A stretch of DNA of 64,000 nt. It comes from Ralstonia insidiosa. Lineage in GTDB: Bacteria > Pseudomonadota > Gammaproteobacteria > Burkholderiales > Burkholderiaceae. This document shows positions 44,051-53,909 of the stretch, piece by piece. Each line of letters begins with the position of its first letter. The stretch's first letter is position 1. The notes under the pieces are model-generated. The model searched no databases, was not told the DNA's origin, and was given only the letters and a program-made list of their open reading frames with translations. The translations under genes were made by a program, and so were the position numbers. The stretch covers positions 97,731-161,730 of the forward strand of contig NZ_VZPV01000005.1 in NCBI RefSeq assembly GCF_008801405.1, read 5' to 3'.

Positions 44051-44656
44051 ATGAACGCAACGGCTCCGAAAATCCTCTGTATCGAGGACGACGTCGAGAC
44101 CGCGGAGCTGATCAGCGAAGAGCTGGTCGAACACGGCTACGCTGTCACCGTTGCGCATGACGGGGAGTCGGGGCTGGCAGCGCTGCTGCGCGAGGAGCCC
44201 GATCTGGTGCTGTGCGATGTGAGCATGCCCGGCATGACCGGGTTCGAGCTGCTGGAGCAAGTCGGGACCCTTGCGCCGCGCTATGCCGAGATTCCGTTCG
44301 TGTTTCTGACCGCAATGGCGCAGCGCGAATCGGAGCTGCGTGGTCGTCGCCTGGGCGCGGATGACTACGTGACCAAGCCGGTCGATTTCGAGATCCTGAT
44401 CAGCATTGTGCAGACACGCCTTGCCAAGCGTGTGCGCCCACGCGCAGCGCTGCCGCCGGTGCACCTGAGTGAGCGCGAAGTGGAAGTACTGGCCTGGTCG
44501 GCGCGCGGCAAGACCTCTGGCGAGATCGCCACGATTCTCGGGTTGTCCAAACGTACGGTCGATTTTCATATCGACAACGCGCGTCAGAAGCTGGGTGTGG
44601 CCACGCGCATCGAAGCCGTAGTCAAGGCTTCGAGCGCGGGCATCATCAAGCTGTAG
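44051..44656 (+). CDS. Response regulator, REC plus LuxR-type HTH
   Basis: This 201-residue protein has a receiver domain with acidic pocket IEDD, phosphoacceptor Asp56 in LCDVSMPG and the conserved lysine in YVTKPVDF. A LuxR/NarL-type HTH follows (LSEREVEVLAWSARGKTSGE, IATILGLSKRTVDFHIDNAR). The ATG at 44051 is chosen because it starts right before the receiver fold. It is paired with the divergent kinase at 42353. It is convergent with the second RND operon, which may or may not be a target. Confidence 0.9.
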   Translation: MNATAPKILCIEDDVETAELISEELVEHGYAVTVAHDGESGLAALLREEPDLVLCDVSMPGMTGFELLEQVGTLAPRYAEIPFVFLTAMAQRESELRGRRLGADDYVTKPVDFEILISIVQTRLAKRVRPRAALPPVHLSEREVEVLAWSARGKTSGEIATILGLSKRTVDFHIDNARQKLGVATRIEAVVKASSAGIIKL

Positions 44657-44660
44657 GGCA

Positions 44661-44681
44661 TGCCGCGCCGGGGGCGCGGCA
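44661..44681. terminator. Hairpin between the response regulator and pump genes
   Basis: TGCCGCGCC (44661-44669) and GGCGCGGCA (44673-44681) form an exact 9-base stem between convergent stops. There is no U tract, so it is a weak or Rho-assisted terminator at best. Confidence 0.5.
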
Positions 44682-44686
44682 GTACG

Positions 44687-47600
44687 CTAGACCGGTGCCT
44701 CTTCAAGGGGCGGGGCATCTGGCGGCTCCTTGCCGAGAAACACCATCCGCAGCGCCGGCACGATCACGAGCAACATCAGGGGGCCGACCAGCATGCCGCC
44801 CACCACCACGGTTGCCAGCGGACGCTGCACTTGGCTGCCGATGCCCGTGGAGATGGCCGCCGGGAACAAGCCAATGCACGCCGACAGCGCCGTCATGAGC
44901 ATTGGCCGCATCCGCTGCTGCGCGGCATGGAACATCGCTTCAGTCGGCTTGAGGCCCTTGTCGCTGCGCAGGTCGTTGTAGTACGTGATCATCAGGATGC
45001 CGTCCATGACCGACACCCCGAACAACGAGACGAAGCCGATGGCCGCTGAGATGCTGAAGTCCAGCCCCGTCAGGAACAGCGCCGCCACACCACCGGTGAT
45101 GGCAAACGGAATGCCGGCCAGCGCCATCAGGCTGTCGCGCAGCGAGTTGAACAGCCCATACAGCAGCACCAGGATCAACACGATGCTGATGGGTACCACC
45201 ACTTCAAGCCGCTTCTTGGCTTGCTCCAGCTCTTCAAACTCGCCGGCCCAGTCGATGCGATAGCCCTGCGGCAGCTTGACGTTCTGGGCGATGCGCTGTT
45301 GCGCTTCTTCCACCGTGCCGCCCAGGTCGCGCCCGCGCACGCTGAACTTGACGGGGATATAGCGGGTGTTCTTCTCGTGATAGATGTACGAGGCACCCGT
45401 ATCCAGCGTGATGTCTGCCAGCGCCGACAGCGGAATGTACGAGTTGCCACCATTCGCATTCGTGTAGGCCACGCGGATGTTGCGTACCGCGTCGATATTG
45501 CTGCGGTACTCCGGTGCCATGCGTACTGTCAGTGCGAACTGCCGATCGCCCTCCAGGATGGTGCTGGCCTGCGAGCCGCTCAGCGCGGCTTGCACCACGG
45601 TGTTCACGTCGCCGGTGTTCAGCCCGTAGCGTGCCGCAGCCTCACGGTTGATGCGCACGTTCAGGTTGGGCTGACCCAGCACGCGGAACACGCCCAGGTC
45701 GGTCACGCCCTTGACCTTGCTCATCTCGGTCTGCACCTGGGTGGCCAGGTTTTCCAGCACGTTGAGGTCCGGGCCGATGATCTTCACCGAGTTGGCCCCC
45801 TTCACGCCGGATAGGCCTTCTTCCACGTTGTCCTGGATGTACTGCGAGAAGTTCAGGCCAACCCCGGCAAACTCGCTCGTGAATTCCTTTTGGATCTGCG
45901 CGATCAGCTTCTCTTTGGTCATGCCGGACGACCATTGGTCCAACGGCTTGAGCGGCACGAAGAACTCGGCGTTATAGAAGCCTGCCGAATCGCTGCCGTC
46001 ATCCGGCCGGCCATGCTGCGACACCACCGTGCGAACCTCGGGGTGCTTGAGCAGGATCTGCCGCATCCGCGCCACCGGCACGACGCCGGATTCGAGCGAG
46101 GCGGTTTGCGGCATGGTCAGCCGGATCCACAGGTTGCCTTCTTCCAGCGCGGGCAGAAACTCGGTGCCCAGGAATGGCATCAGCGCGACGGTTGCCGCCA
46201 AGACGATGGCTCCAATCGCCACCGCGATGCGCCGGTTGGATAGCGACCACGTCAGCGCCGGCTGATACGCCCGATGCAGCACGCGCACCAGCCAGGTTTC
46301 CTTTTCTTCAATGTGCTTGGGCAGCAGGTACGAGCACAGCGCCGGCGTGACGGTAAAGGTGGCGATCAGCGCGCCGGCCAGTGCGTAGCCATAGGTGCGT
46401 GCCATGGGGCCGAAGATCTGGCCTTCCACGCCTTGCATGGTGAACAGCGGCACGAACGCGGCCACCGTGATGAGTGCTGAGAAGAACACCGCACGGTCCA
46501 CCTGCAGCGCACTCACAAAGATCATGCGCAAGCGCTCCGGCACACGAAGGCCGAGCACCTTGGCGTCTCGGCTCGTCAGCAGGCGTACCTGCTCGGCCGC
46601 CGGCATCTGGAAGTTGCGGAAGATGTTCTCAACCAGAATGACCGAGGAATCCACGATGATCCCGAAGTCCACCGCGCCCACCGAGAGCAGGTTGGCCGAT
46701 TCCCCCGTCAGCAGCAGGATCAGGATGCTGAAGAAGAGGGCAAACGGAATGTTCACGCTGACGATGATCGCGCTGCGCAGGTCGCCCAGGAAGATCCACT
46801 GGATGAAGAACACCAGCAAGCAGCCAAACAGCAGCGAGTGCATCACCGTGTGCGTGGTCACGGAGACGAGCTCCGAGCGGTCGTAGTAGCGTTCGACCTT
46901 GACGCCGGCCGGCAGTGTGCCGTCGGTGTTGATCTTGTCCAGCTCGGCCTTGACGCGCGTCACCACGTCGTTGGTCTGCATGGTGCGGTTCATCACCACG
47001 ACGGCAGTGACGACGTCGCTGTCATTGTCGCGCCCGGCAATACCCAGTCGCGGCTTGAAGCCGATCTTCGTCTTCGCCACGTCTTTGACCTGGACGGGCA
47101 CGCCGTTGGTCTGCGTGAGGACGATCTTGTCGATGTCCTTGATGTCTTCGATCAGGCCGACACCACGAATATTGATCGACTGCTGCCCGAAGTTGATGGT
47201 GCGCCCGCCAACGTTGATGTTGGCGTTACCCAGGGCGGTCATCATCTGCGGCAGCGTAACGCCATAGGCTTCTAGCTTTTTCGGGTCGACCTCGACGTCG
47301 TACTCTTTGGTGGTGCCACCCCAACTCACGACCTGCGCCACGCCCGGCACGGTCAGCAGACGGCGTTGCAGCACCCAATCCTGCAGGGTGCGCAGGTTGG
47401 TCAGGCCATAGTGCGGCGGCCCTTTTACCTGATAACGCACCACTTCGCCCACCAGGCTCGACGCCTGGATCTGCGGCTGCACGCTGTTGGGCAGGCTGAC
47501 GTTCTGCTGCAGGGACAGTGCCGCCTGCGTGTAGGCAAAGTAGTAGTCGATGCCGTACTTGAACGTCACGCGCACGAACGACAGGCCGTAGAACGACGTG

Positions 47601-47851
47601 GAGCGGATGCTTTCCACACCGGGTGTGGTGGCCAGGCCGATTTCCATCGGCACGGTGTAGTACCGCTCCATTTCCTCGGCAGACAGGCCGGGCGTTTGCG
47701 CGGTGATTTCGAGAATGACGGGCGCAGGGTTGGGGTAGGCCTCGATATTCAGTTTGGAATAGGCAAACAGCCCCGCCACCACGAATACCAGCAGGAACAA
47801 CAGGATCAGCGGCCGCCGCAGCAGCGACAGCTTGAGAATCGCCTTCAGCAC
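44687..47851 (-). CDS. HME/CzcA-like RND efflux pump (second system)
   Basis: This 1054-residue RND pump begins at a GTG. The fourth-helix motif DFGIIVDSSVILVEN again has the D...D...E arrangement of divalent-metal exporters, but overall divergence from the pump at 3092 is large. This one belongs to a different branch (for example periplasmic loop YFAYTQAALSLQQNVSLPNS). It is 11 bases behind the adaptor gene. The outer membrane channel gene is divergent. Metal versus organic substrate is uncertain; CzcA-family pumps of this subtype are often annotated only by similarity. Confidence 0.88.
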   Translation of the reverse strand: MLKAILKLSLLRRPLILLFLLVFVVAGLFAYSKLNIEAYPNPAPVILEITAQTPGLSAEEMERYYTVPMEIGLATTPGVESIRSTSFYGLSFVRVTFKYGIDYYFAYTQAALSLQQNVSLPNSVQPQIQASSLVGEVVRYQVKGPPHYGLTNLRTLQDWVLQRRLLTVPGVAQVVSWGGTTKEYDVEVDPKKLEAYGVTLPQMMTALGNANINVGGRTINFGQQSINIRGVGLIEDIKDIDKIVLTQTNGVPVQVKDVAKTKIGFKPRLGIAGRDNDSDVVTAVVVMNRTMQTNDVVTRVKAELDKINTDGTLPAGVKVERYYDRSELVSVTTHTVMHSLLFGCLLVFFIQWIFLGDLRSAIIVSVNIPFALFFSILILLLTGESANLLSVGAVDFGIIVDSSVILVENIFRNFQMPAAEQVRLLTSRDAKVLGLRVPERLRMIFVSALQVDRAVFFSALITVAAFVPLFTMQGVEGQIFGPMARTYGYALAGALIATFTVTPALCSYLLPKHIEEKETWLVRVLHRAYQPALTWSLSNRRIAVAIGAIVLAATVALMPFLGTEFLPALEEGNLWIRLTMPQTASLESGVVPVARMRQILLKHPEVRTVVSQHGRPDDGSDSAGFYNAEFFVPLKPLDQWSSGMTKEKLIAQIQKEFTSEFAGVGLNFSQYIQDNVEEGLSGVKGANSVKIIGPDLNVLENLATQVQTEMSKVKGVTDLGVFRVLGQPNLNVRINREAAARYGLNTGDVNTVVQAALSGSQASTILEGDRQFALTVRMAPEYRSNIDAVRNIRVAYTNANGGNSYIPLSALADITLDTGASYIYHEKNTRYIPVKFSVRGRDLGGTVEEAQQRIAQNVKLPQGYRIDWAGEFEELEQAKKRLEVVVPISIVLILVLLYGLFNSLRDSLMALAGIPFAITGGVAALFLTGLDFSISAAIGFVSLFGVSVMDGILMITYYNDLRSDKGLKPTEAMFHAAQQRMRPMLMTALSACIGLFPAAISTGIGSQVQRPLATVVVGGMLVGPLMLLVIVPALRMVFLGKEPPDAPPLEEAPV

Positions 47852-47862
47852 GGTGGTCCCCT

Positions 47863-49101
47863 TCAGTCGGCGCTGTTGATGCTGCCGGCAGCTGCCGTGC
47901 TCAGGTACAGCGCACCTTCGTTGGCAGCCAGTTCACCCGCCGTGAGGCCTTCGACCACCTGCACGAAGCCGTCCTGCTCAATGCCAAGTTTGATGACGCG
48001 CCGGGCAAAGCGTTTGCGGTCGGTCGTGACCCAGGCGGTCATGGTGCCGTCGCCTTCGCGTACCACGCCGTCTGTCGCCAGCGCAGGGGAGCTCATGGGT
48101 GCCGCAGTGGTGATGTCGAACGACGTGAACATCCCGGGGCGCAGTTCGCGCTTGGGATCGTCAATTTCCGAGCGCACCAGGATGCGGTGCGTGTTGGCAT
48201 CCACGGTGGCGCCGACGGTGGTGATCTTGCCGTTGAACGTGCGCCCTGGGAATGCCATCACATGAATCTTGACCGGCTGGCCGACATGCAGCAGCGGCAC
48301 ATCCGCTTCCGGCACGAACGCTTGCATCCACATGGTCGATACGTCCGCAACCGTGAACGGCGCAGTGCCGCTGCCCGGCTGCAACAGCAGGCCCGGCTGC
48401 GCGCTGCGCGCCGTGACCTGACCGGAGATCGGGCTCGCCACGGTCAGCACCGAGTCTGTCTTGCGGGTTTCGACAATCTGGTCCATCTGTGCCGGCGTCT
48501 TGCCAAACACGGCCAGCGCTTCCCGGGCAGCCTTGTAGGCAGCTTCAGCGCCTTGCTGGTCAGAGATGGCCTGGTCCAGGTCTTTCTGCGCCAACCCTTG
48601 GATGTCATACAGCTGATGCGCGCGCGCCAGTGCCGCCGTGGTCAGCTTGCGCGTGCCTGCGGTCGAGATCAGCGTGGATTCCGCCTGTACAAGATCGGGG
48701 CTCTCAATATCGAACAGCGGCTTGCCCTTGGTGACCGTATCCCCCACCTTGGCGTAGATATTGCGGATCTTGCCCTGGTAGGACGTGAACACCTGCACTG
48801 CGCGGTCTTCATTGAAGTCGACGTTGCCCACGGCTTCGCGGCGATTGGCGAAGTCGCGCAGCTCCACCGGTGCGACTTTGATGTACTGCAGTTGCGAAGC
48901 ACTGAGCGTGACGGCCTGGCCATCGCGAGACGGGGCGGCCGGCAGCTTAGTGGGCGCGCCATAGGCCGACGTGGATGCGCCGGGCGTTGCGGCTTCCGAG
49001 TGCTTTGGACCGCCTGATCCCCCCATCGCCCACATGAGCCCGCCCACGGCAAGCGCGGCAATTGCGCCCCCGAGGGCTGCGGATTTGTAATCGACCTGCA
49101 C
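47863..49101 (-). CDS. RND periplasmic adaptor subunit (second system)
   Basis: This 412-residue protein starts at GTG 49101, preceded by AGGGG, giving an N-terminal anchor (GGAIAALAVGGLMWAMGG). The lipoyl-like halves lie around YQGKIRNIYAKVGDTVTKGK and VASPISGQVTARSAQPGLLL, with a helical hairpin between them and a beta-barrel domain after. No metal-binding extension is evident. It is divergent from the outer membrane channel gene at 49238 (136-base gap), so the tripartite complex is assembled from two divergent transcripts. Confidence 0.87.
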   Translation of the reverse strand: MQVDYKSAALGGAIAALAVGGLMWAMGGSGGPKHSEAATPGASTSAYGAPTKLPAAPSRDGQAVTLSASQLQYIKVAPVELRDFANRREAVGNVDFNEDRAVQVFTSYQGKIRNIYAKVGDTVTKGKPLFDIESPDLVQAESTLISTAGTRKLTTAALARAHQLYDIQGLAQKDLDQAISDQQGAEAAYKAAREALAVFGKTPAQMDQIVETRKTDSVLTVASPISGQVTARSAQPGLLLQPGSGTAPFTVADVSTMWMQAFVPEADVPLLHVGQPVKIHVMAFPGRTFNGKITTVGATVDANTHRILVRSEIDDPKRELRPGMFTSFDITTAAPMSSPALATDGVVREGDGTMTAWVTTDRKRFARRVIKLGIEQDGFVQVVEGLTAGELAANEGALYLSTAAAGSINSAD

Positions 49102-49237
49102 AGCAGTACCCCTGATGATGGAAATTTGCCGGGATGATGCTGGCTGCCTGCAGATCGGTCTACTGTGACGAATCACAGTTCGCAACAAATGGCGTCTCGC
49201 CTAGAATCGCCGCCATTCGATCAGACTGGGTGCTTCC

Positions 49238-50755
49238 ATGCCCGCCAACACTGCTTTCCGCACACCACATTCCGCCTCTGTTCTGCTGCGCCTGACTGCC
49301 TTGGCAGCGGCGTGCCTGCTGGCTTCCGCGTGCGCGGTGGGGCCCAATTTCAAGACGCCGGAAGCGCCCAAGGTGACCGGCTATACGCCGCAGCCGTTGC
49401 CGGAGCAGACGTCGTCCGCCGCCACGCAAGGGGGTGAGGCGCAGCGGTTTGTCTCGGGCATGCAGGTGTCTGACCAATGGTGGAAGACATTCCAGTCGGA
49501 CAAGCTGAACAAGGTGATTGCCGATGCGTTTGCCGCCAGCCCCACGCTGGCCGCAGCGCAAGCGGCGCTGCGGGTCGCACAGCAGCAAACACGGGCGCAG
49601 CAGGCCTCGTTCTTCCCGCTGCTGCAGGGTTCCTATCAGCCGAGCCGTCAGCAGAACGCTGTGGGTACCATCTCGCCCACGCTCACTTCGGGTGCCCCGA
49701 TCTACACACTGCACACCGCGCAGCTCACCATCAGCTACGCACCGGATGTGTTTGGGTTGACTCGGCGCCAGGTTGAATCGCTCAAGGCGGCGGAGGATGC
49801 GCAGTACTTCCAGATGGAGGCGGCGTACCTCACGCTGGCCTCCAACATCGTGGCGGCGGCAGTGCAAGAGGCCTCGCTGCGCGCGCAGATCGCTGCGCAA
49901 CAGCGCATCGTGGACATCAATAACCAGCTGGTCGACAACCTGCGCAAGCAATTCCAGTTTGGCGCCGTCACCGGGCTGGATGTAGCTGCTGCCGTGACTG
50001 CGCTGGCACAGGCCGAGCAGGCACTCCCCAATCTGCGGAAACAACTGGCCGTGCAGCGCGACCTGCTGGCCGCCCTGGCGGGCAAGCTGCCGAGCGAGGG
50101 CATTCCCGAGACCTTTACGTTTGCCGATTTCAAGCTGCCGCAAGATCTGCCGGTGTCGCTGCCGTCTGACCTGGTGCGCCAGCGTACCGACGTGCGCGCA
50201 GCCGAAGAGCAACTGCACGCCGCCACCGCGCAGGTGGGCGTGGCCATTGCGAACATGCTGCCGCAATTGACGATTACCGGCACCAAGGGTGGCACCGCCG
50301 AAATCTTCAGCCAGATGTTCCGCGACGGCAATGTCTTCTGGAGCCTCGTAGGTAACGTGGCGCAGACATTCTTTGACGGCGGCGCGTTGCTGGCGAAGAA
50401 GCGCGGTGCCGACGCCGGCGTCGACCAGGCCGAGGCGCAGTATCGCGGTACCGTCATCACCGCGTTCCAGAACGTGGCCGATACCCTGCATGCGCTGGAT
50501 GCCGATGCCGACGTACTGAAGGCTGCGCTCAAGTCCGAACAAGCCGCGCAGACCACACTCAATATCACCGACAAGCAACGTGCGCTTGGTCAGGTGAACA
50601 TCCTCGCCGTGCTCAACGCCGAGCAGGCCTATCAGACTGCCACCCAAGCCACCATTGCCGCGCGCGCCAACCGCTTTACCGATACGGCGGCGTTGTTCCA
50701 GGCGCTCGGAGGCGGATGGTGGAACCGGGATGGCGTGAGTACTGCCAAGAACTGA
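49238..50755 (+). CDS. Outer membrane efflux lipoprotein, NodT/OprM family
   Basis: This 505-residue protein has a lipoprotein signal with lipobox LLASAC, followed by AVGPNFKTPEAP, the NodT-family start. The two OEP repeats contain DQWWKTFQSDKLNKVIADA and NMLPQLTITGTKGG. It forms a trimeric outer membrane exit duct and is divergent from the adaptor and pump genes, whose products it most likely joins. It differs in class from the non-lipidated CzcC-like channel at 7355. Confidence 0.9.
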   Translation: MPANTAFRTPHSASVLLRLTALAAACLLASACAVGPNFKTPEAPKVTGYTPQPLPEQTSSAATQGGEAQRFVSGMQVSDQWWKTFQSDKLNKVIADAFAASPTLAAAQAALRVAQQQTRAQQASFFPLLQGSYQPSRQQNAVGTISPTLTSGAPIYTLHTAQLTISYAPDVFGLTRRQVESLKAAEDAQYFQMEAAYLTLASNIVAAAVQEASLRAQIAAQQRIVDINNQLVDNLRKQFQFGAVTGLDVAAAVTALAQAEQALPNLRKQLAVQRDLLAALAGKLPSEGIPETFTFADFKLPQDLPVSLPSDLVRQRTDVRAAEEQLHAATAQVGVAIANMLPQLTITGTKGGTAEIFSQMFRDGNVFWSLVGNVAQTFFDGGALLAKKRGADAGVDQAEAQYRGTVITAFQNVADTLHALDADADVLKAALKSEQAAQTTLNITDKQRALGQVNILAVLNAEQAYQTATQATIAARANRFTDTAALFQALGGGWWNRDGVSTAKN

Positions 50756-50986
50756 GCGTCGGGGGCCGTCGCCTCCTTCTATCGAGAGATAGGTAGCAGC
50801 GCCAACCAGACGCCAGCGGCGCGCGCGAGTGCGCTGCTTGCAACAGCGAGTGCATGCGCGCTACGATCCGCGCTCGCCGGAATCCGATCCTCGGCCCGCC
50901 GGCAGACCGCCCTGGGGTGCGTTTCATTCTCCCGCCTGTGTGGGCGCGTTTCTGGCCTTGACCGAACGTAGAGGAGCTGCCACTCC

Positions 50987-52426
50987 ATGGGCTTGATGTC
51001 GCTGATGGCTCGTATCAAAACCGCGCTGGCCAATCGCCGCATCAGCGCTGACGCTGTCGACGCTGATGCGGCGCCAGCCGAGGCGCACCGTGCCGCCGAG
51101 ATCGAAGCGCTCATCGCCACGCTTCGGCAGCAAGCCCCCGACATGCGCCGCGGTGCCAATGTCAGCCTGACCGATCTGGGCGTGGATGATGCGTTTGTTC
51201 CCCCACTAGTGGCCGCCACGCGCGACGCCGATGCCTACTTCCGCGCGAGCGCTGTCCATGCGCTGGCGGATTACGACCTGGGCCAATATCCGCAAGCCGA
51301 ATCCGCAGTGCTGCACGCACTGACGCACGACACCGAGGCGGACGTCCGCGCCGCTGCCGTCCTCACCCTGGGCATGCAGTCGGAGGCAGTTGCGCAGGCG
51401 CACCTGCCCGCATGTCTTCAAGCTCTCAAGGATCCGAGCGCCGAGGTACGGCGAGAGGCGGTAAAGGTGCTGGGGCGGTGGTCGTCCGAGCCAGTGGTTG
51501 CCGCATTGCGCGCACGGCTGCATCTGGATACCGACGTCGACGTGCGCATCTGGGCAATCCATGCACTCGCTAGATGCGATACCACCAACGCGATGCCTGA
51601 TCTGGTTACCGCCACGGCAGACCTTGACGGCAGCGTGCGCGCCGCCGCGTTGGATGCGTTGTGCGAATGCCTCGACACGGAGGACACCACGCTGCGCGAC
51701 CTGCTGTTGGCCGCGTTGTCCGACCCCGTGGCGGAAGTCCGCCGGCAGGCGGCCCAGGGCCTGCGCTTCGGTCCGCCGCAGGTGCTGCCTGCGTTGCTGG
51801 CCGTTGCCAATGACCCCGAGCCGCGCGTGCGTCTGGAAGTCGTCATCGCGCTGGGCTGGCAGCGCGATGCGCGGGCGGTCGACGCGATTGCGGCGCGCGT
51901 GTTTGATGAGGCGGATGAGGAGGTGCGCTACTACGCCGTCAGTTCGCTCGGTGAACAGCGCGACGCACGTGCCACGCAACACCTCATCACCGCGTTTGAG
52001 ACACCCGAACTTGGGCACCGCGTCCGTTGGGGGGCGCTGTGGGCGCTTGGTGATAGCGGTGATCTTGCAGCAATGCCGACGCTTCTTGCGGCGCTGCGTG
52101 ACCCCGATGCTGAGTTCCGCGCGCAAGCCGTCGAGTCGCTTCGCAATCTGCTAAGCGGCGCACATGCGGATGCCGAGCACGCATGGCCGACGTTGCGTCC
52201 CGCATTGATGCAATCCCTGCGGGACGACGATGACAATGTTCGGGAACAAGCCGCACGGGCATTGACGGCGATTTTCACGCTACCGGCGCTGCACGCGCTG
52301 CTTTCCAGCTTGCCCGAGCACGATATCGCTGCCATCCATGCATTGCAGAGCGCAATGGCTGCACGCGAGGAAGAGGAGGCGGTGGCAACCGGACCCATCG
52401 GCCGCGGCACTGTGCACTACGCGTAG
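50987..52426 (+). CDS. HEAT-repeat protein
   Basis: This 479-residue protein is built almost entirely of HEAT/PBS-lyase-type helical repeats, recurring about every 31 residues from about residue 75, each with a D-x-(D/E)-x-x-V/F-R core (for example DTEADVRAAAVLTLG, DPSAEVRREAVKVLG, DPVAEVRRQAAQGLR, DPEPRVRLEVVIALG). Such solenoids act as protein-protein scaffolds. GAGGAG lies 10 bases before the ATG. No catalytic motif is seen. The neighbouring Dyp peroxidase gene begins 86 bases later, but a functional link is not apparent. Confidence 0.8.
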   Translation: MGLMSLMARIKTALANRRISADAVDADAAPAEAHRAAEIEALIATLRQQAPDMRRGANVSLTDLGVDDAFVPPLVAATRDADAYFRASAVHALADYDLGQYPQAESAVLHALTHDTEADVRAAAVLTLGMQSEAVAQAHLPACLQALKDPSAEVRREAVKVLGRWSSEPVVAALRARLHLDTDVDVRIWAIHALARCDTTNAMPDLVTATADLDGSVRAAALDALCECLDTEDTTLRDLLLAALSDPVAEVRRQAAQGLRFGPPQVLPALLAVANDPEPRVRLEVVIALGWQRDARAVDAIAARVFDEADEEVRYYAVSSLGEQRDARATQHLITAFETPELGHRVRWGALWALGDSGDLAAMPTLLAALRDPDAEFRAQAVESLRNLLSGAHADAEHAWPTLRPALMQSLRDDDDNVREQAARALTAIFTLPALHALLSSLPEHDIAAIHALQSAMAAREEEEAVATGPIGRGTVHYA

Positions 52427-52512
52427 CGGGGTTTCCGCGCGCAAACATCGACCAGTAATCGGTGTGTTCTGGTAGGCTGCAAAATCCTATCGTCCTCAGC
52501 GCACGCCAATCG

Positions 52513-53469
52513 ATGCCAACCCCAGAATCGCAAGCCGTTGCTGGTCCCGTGACCCGCAACGCCATCTTTATTGTCGCCACCCTGAACCCAGGCGCTGATC
52601 ACGCGAATGTTGTCCGCGCATGGTGCGCCGACGTTGCGGCGCTTGTTCGCTCAGTCGGCAAGCGTGTTCCGGCGGGTCAGCTGTCATGCGTTTGCGGCTT
52701 TGGCTCGGATGCGTGGGATGCGTTGTTTGGCACACCGCGGCCAGCGTCGCTGCATCCGTTCCGCGTGTTCGGATCGGGGGAACGTACCGCTGTCGCAACG
52801 CCAGGCGATCTCCTGCTGCATATCCGTGCAGACCAGATGGATCTCTGCTTTGAACTGGCCACGCAGCTGATCGGCAGACTGGGCGCGGCGGTCAAGGTGG
52901 TCGACGAGGTGCATGGCTTCCGCTACTTCGACCAGCGCGCCATGGTCGGCTTTGTTGACGGCACGGAGAATCCGGAGGGCCGCGAAGCCGTTGATTTCAC
53001 CGTGATCGGTGATGAGGATGCGGCCTTTGCCGGCGGAAGCTACGTGCTCGTGCAGAAGTATTTGCATGACATGGCCGGGTGGAACGCCCTTTCCGTCGAG
53101 GCGCAGGAGCACATCATCGGGCGGACCAAGCTGTCCGACATTGAGCTGGACGACGATGTCAAACCATCGTGGTCGCACAGTTCGCTGACAACGCTTGAGG
53201 AAGACGGGCGGGAGGTGAAAATCCTGCGCGACAACATGCCGTTCGGCCGGCCGGGTTCCGGCGAGTTCGGCACGTATTTCATCGGCTACGCACGTTCGCC
53301 GGCGCCAATCGAGCAGATGCTCGAAAACATGTTCGTTGGCCGCCCGCCTGGCAACTATGACCGCCTGCTGGACTACAGCCGCGCGGTCACGGGCAGCCTG
53401 TTCTTCGTTCCGTCTGCAGATCTACTGGAGGCGTTGGCTGAGCGCGGATCGGGGGAGGGCGGCGCCTGA
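52513..53469 (+). CDS. Dyp-type haem peroxidase
   Basis: This 318-residue protein has the GxxDG signature GFVDGTENPEG (catalytic Asp) and the later segment MPFGRPGSGEFGTYFIGYAR, typical of B-type (YfeX-like) Dyp peroxidases. The absence of a Tat signal indicates a cytoplasmic enzyme, or a cargo of an encapsulin, though no encapsulin gene is near. The ATG at 52513 has a poor ribosome binding site; a GTG at 52462 would add 17 residues. Confidence 0.88.
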   Translation: MPTPESQAVAGPVTRNAIFIVATLNPGADHANVVRAWCADVAALVRSVGKRVPAGQLSCVCGFGSDAWDALFGTPRPASLHPFRVFGSGERTAVATPGDLLLHIRADQMDLCFELATQLIGRLGAAVKVVDEVHGFRYFDQRAMVGFVDGTENPEGREAVDFTVIGDEDAAFAGGSYVLVQKYLHDMAGWNALSVEAQEHIIGRTKLSDIELDDDVKPSWSHSSLTTLEEDGREVKILRDNMPFGRPGSGEFGTYFIGYARSPAPIEQMLENMFVGRPPGNYDRLLDYSRAVTGSLFFVPSADLLEALAERGSGEGGA

Positions 53470-53501
53470 GATGCGGGAGCTTCAAGGTAACCGCTGACGG
53501 A

Positions 53502-53909
53502 TCACCCGGCGATGTCCTTGGGCGAGCGACCGACCAGGACGTTGCTGATGGTGGTGCCGTCCATCGAGTCGAGTGTGACGAACCAGTGGATCGGCGTCAC
53601 GGACGTGGCAAGCTGCTGTGCGGGCGGCACCTCCGCGATTGGCTCGAGCGTGCAGAGTGTGCTTGAGCGTAGTCCGGCCGCAGGCTGCATCGCCCGGCAG
53701 GTGAAGCCGCGCGACTGAAGCGTCTTGATGGCCGCTTCCAGCCCCATGGCGGCCGGTATCCAGCCGGCGAGCTGCTGCCGCGCTTCCCGCGCCGACTGCT
53801 GGGTGTGGAAGGTGTCGTCGGATGTGTCCGCGCCCGTGGCAACACCACCTTGCGCCAACAAGAGAAGCAACAGCAGCGATAGCGCGTGGAAGCGGGAGAG
53901 CTGCGGCAT
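53502..53909 (-). CDS. Exported hypothetical protein
   Basis: This 135-residue protein has a strong signal peptide (SRFHALSLLLLLLLAQGGVA). The mature part has two cysteines (GFTCRAM and STLCTLE) that could form a disulfide, and a C-terminal IHWFVTLDSMDGTTISNVLV segment. The ATG at 53909 follows AGGAG with an 8-base spacer; upstream starts would put about 33 residues in front of the signal. I do not recognise the family. It is convergent with the Dyp peroxidase gene. Confidence 0.7.
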   Translation of the reverse strand: MPQLSRFHALSLLLLLLLAQGGVATGADTSDDTFHTQQSAREARQQLAGWIPAAMGLEAAIKTLQSRGFTCRAMQPAAGLRSSTLCTLEPIAEVPPAQQLATSVTPIHWFVTLDSMDGTTISNVLVGRSPKDIAG

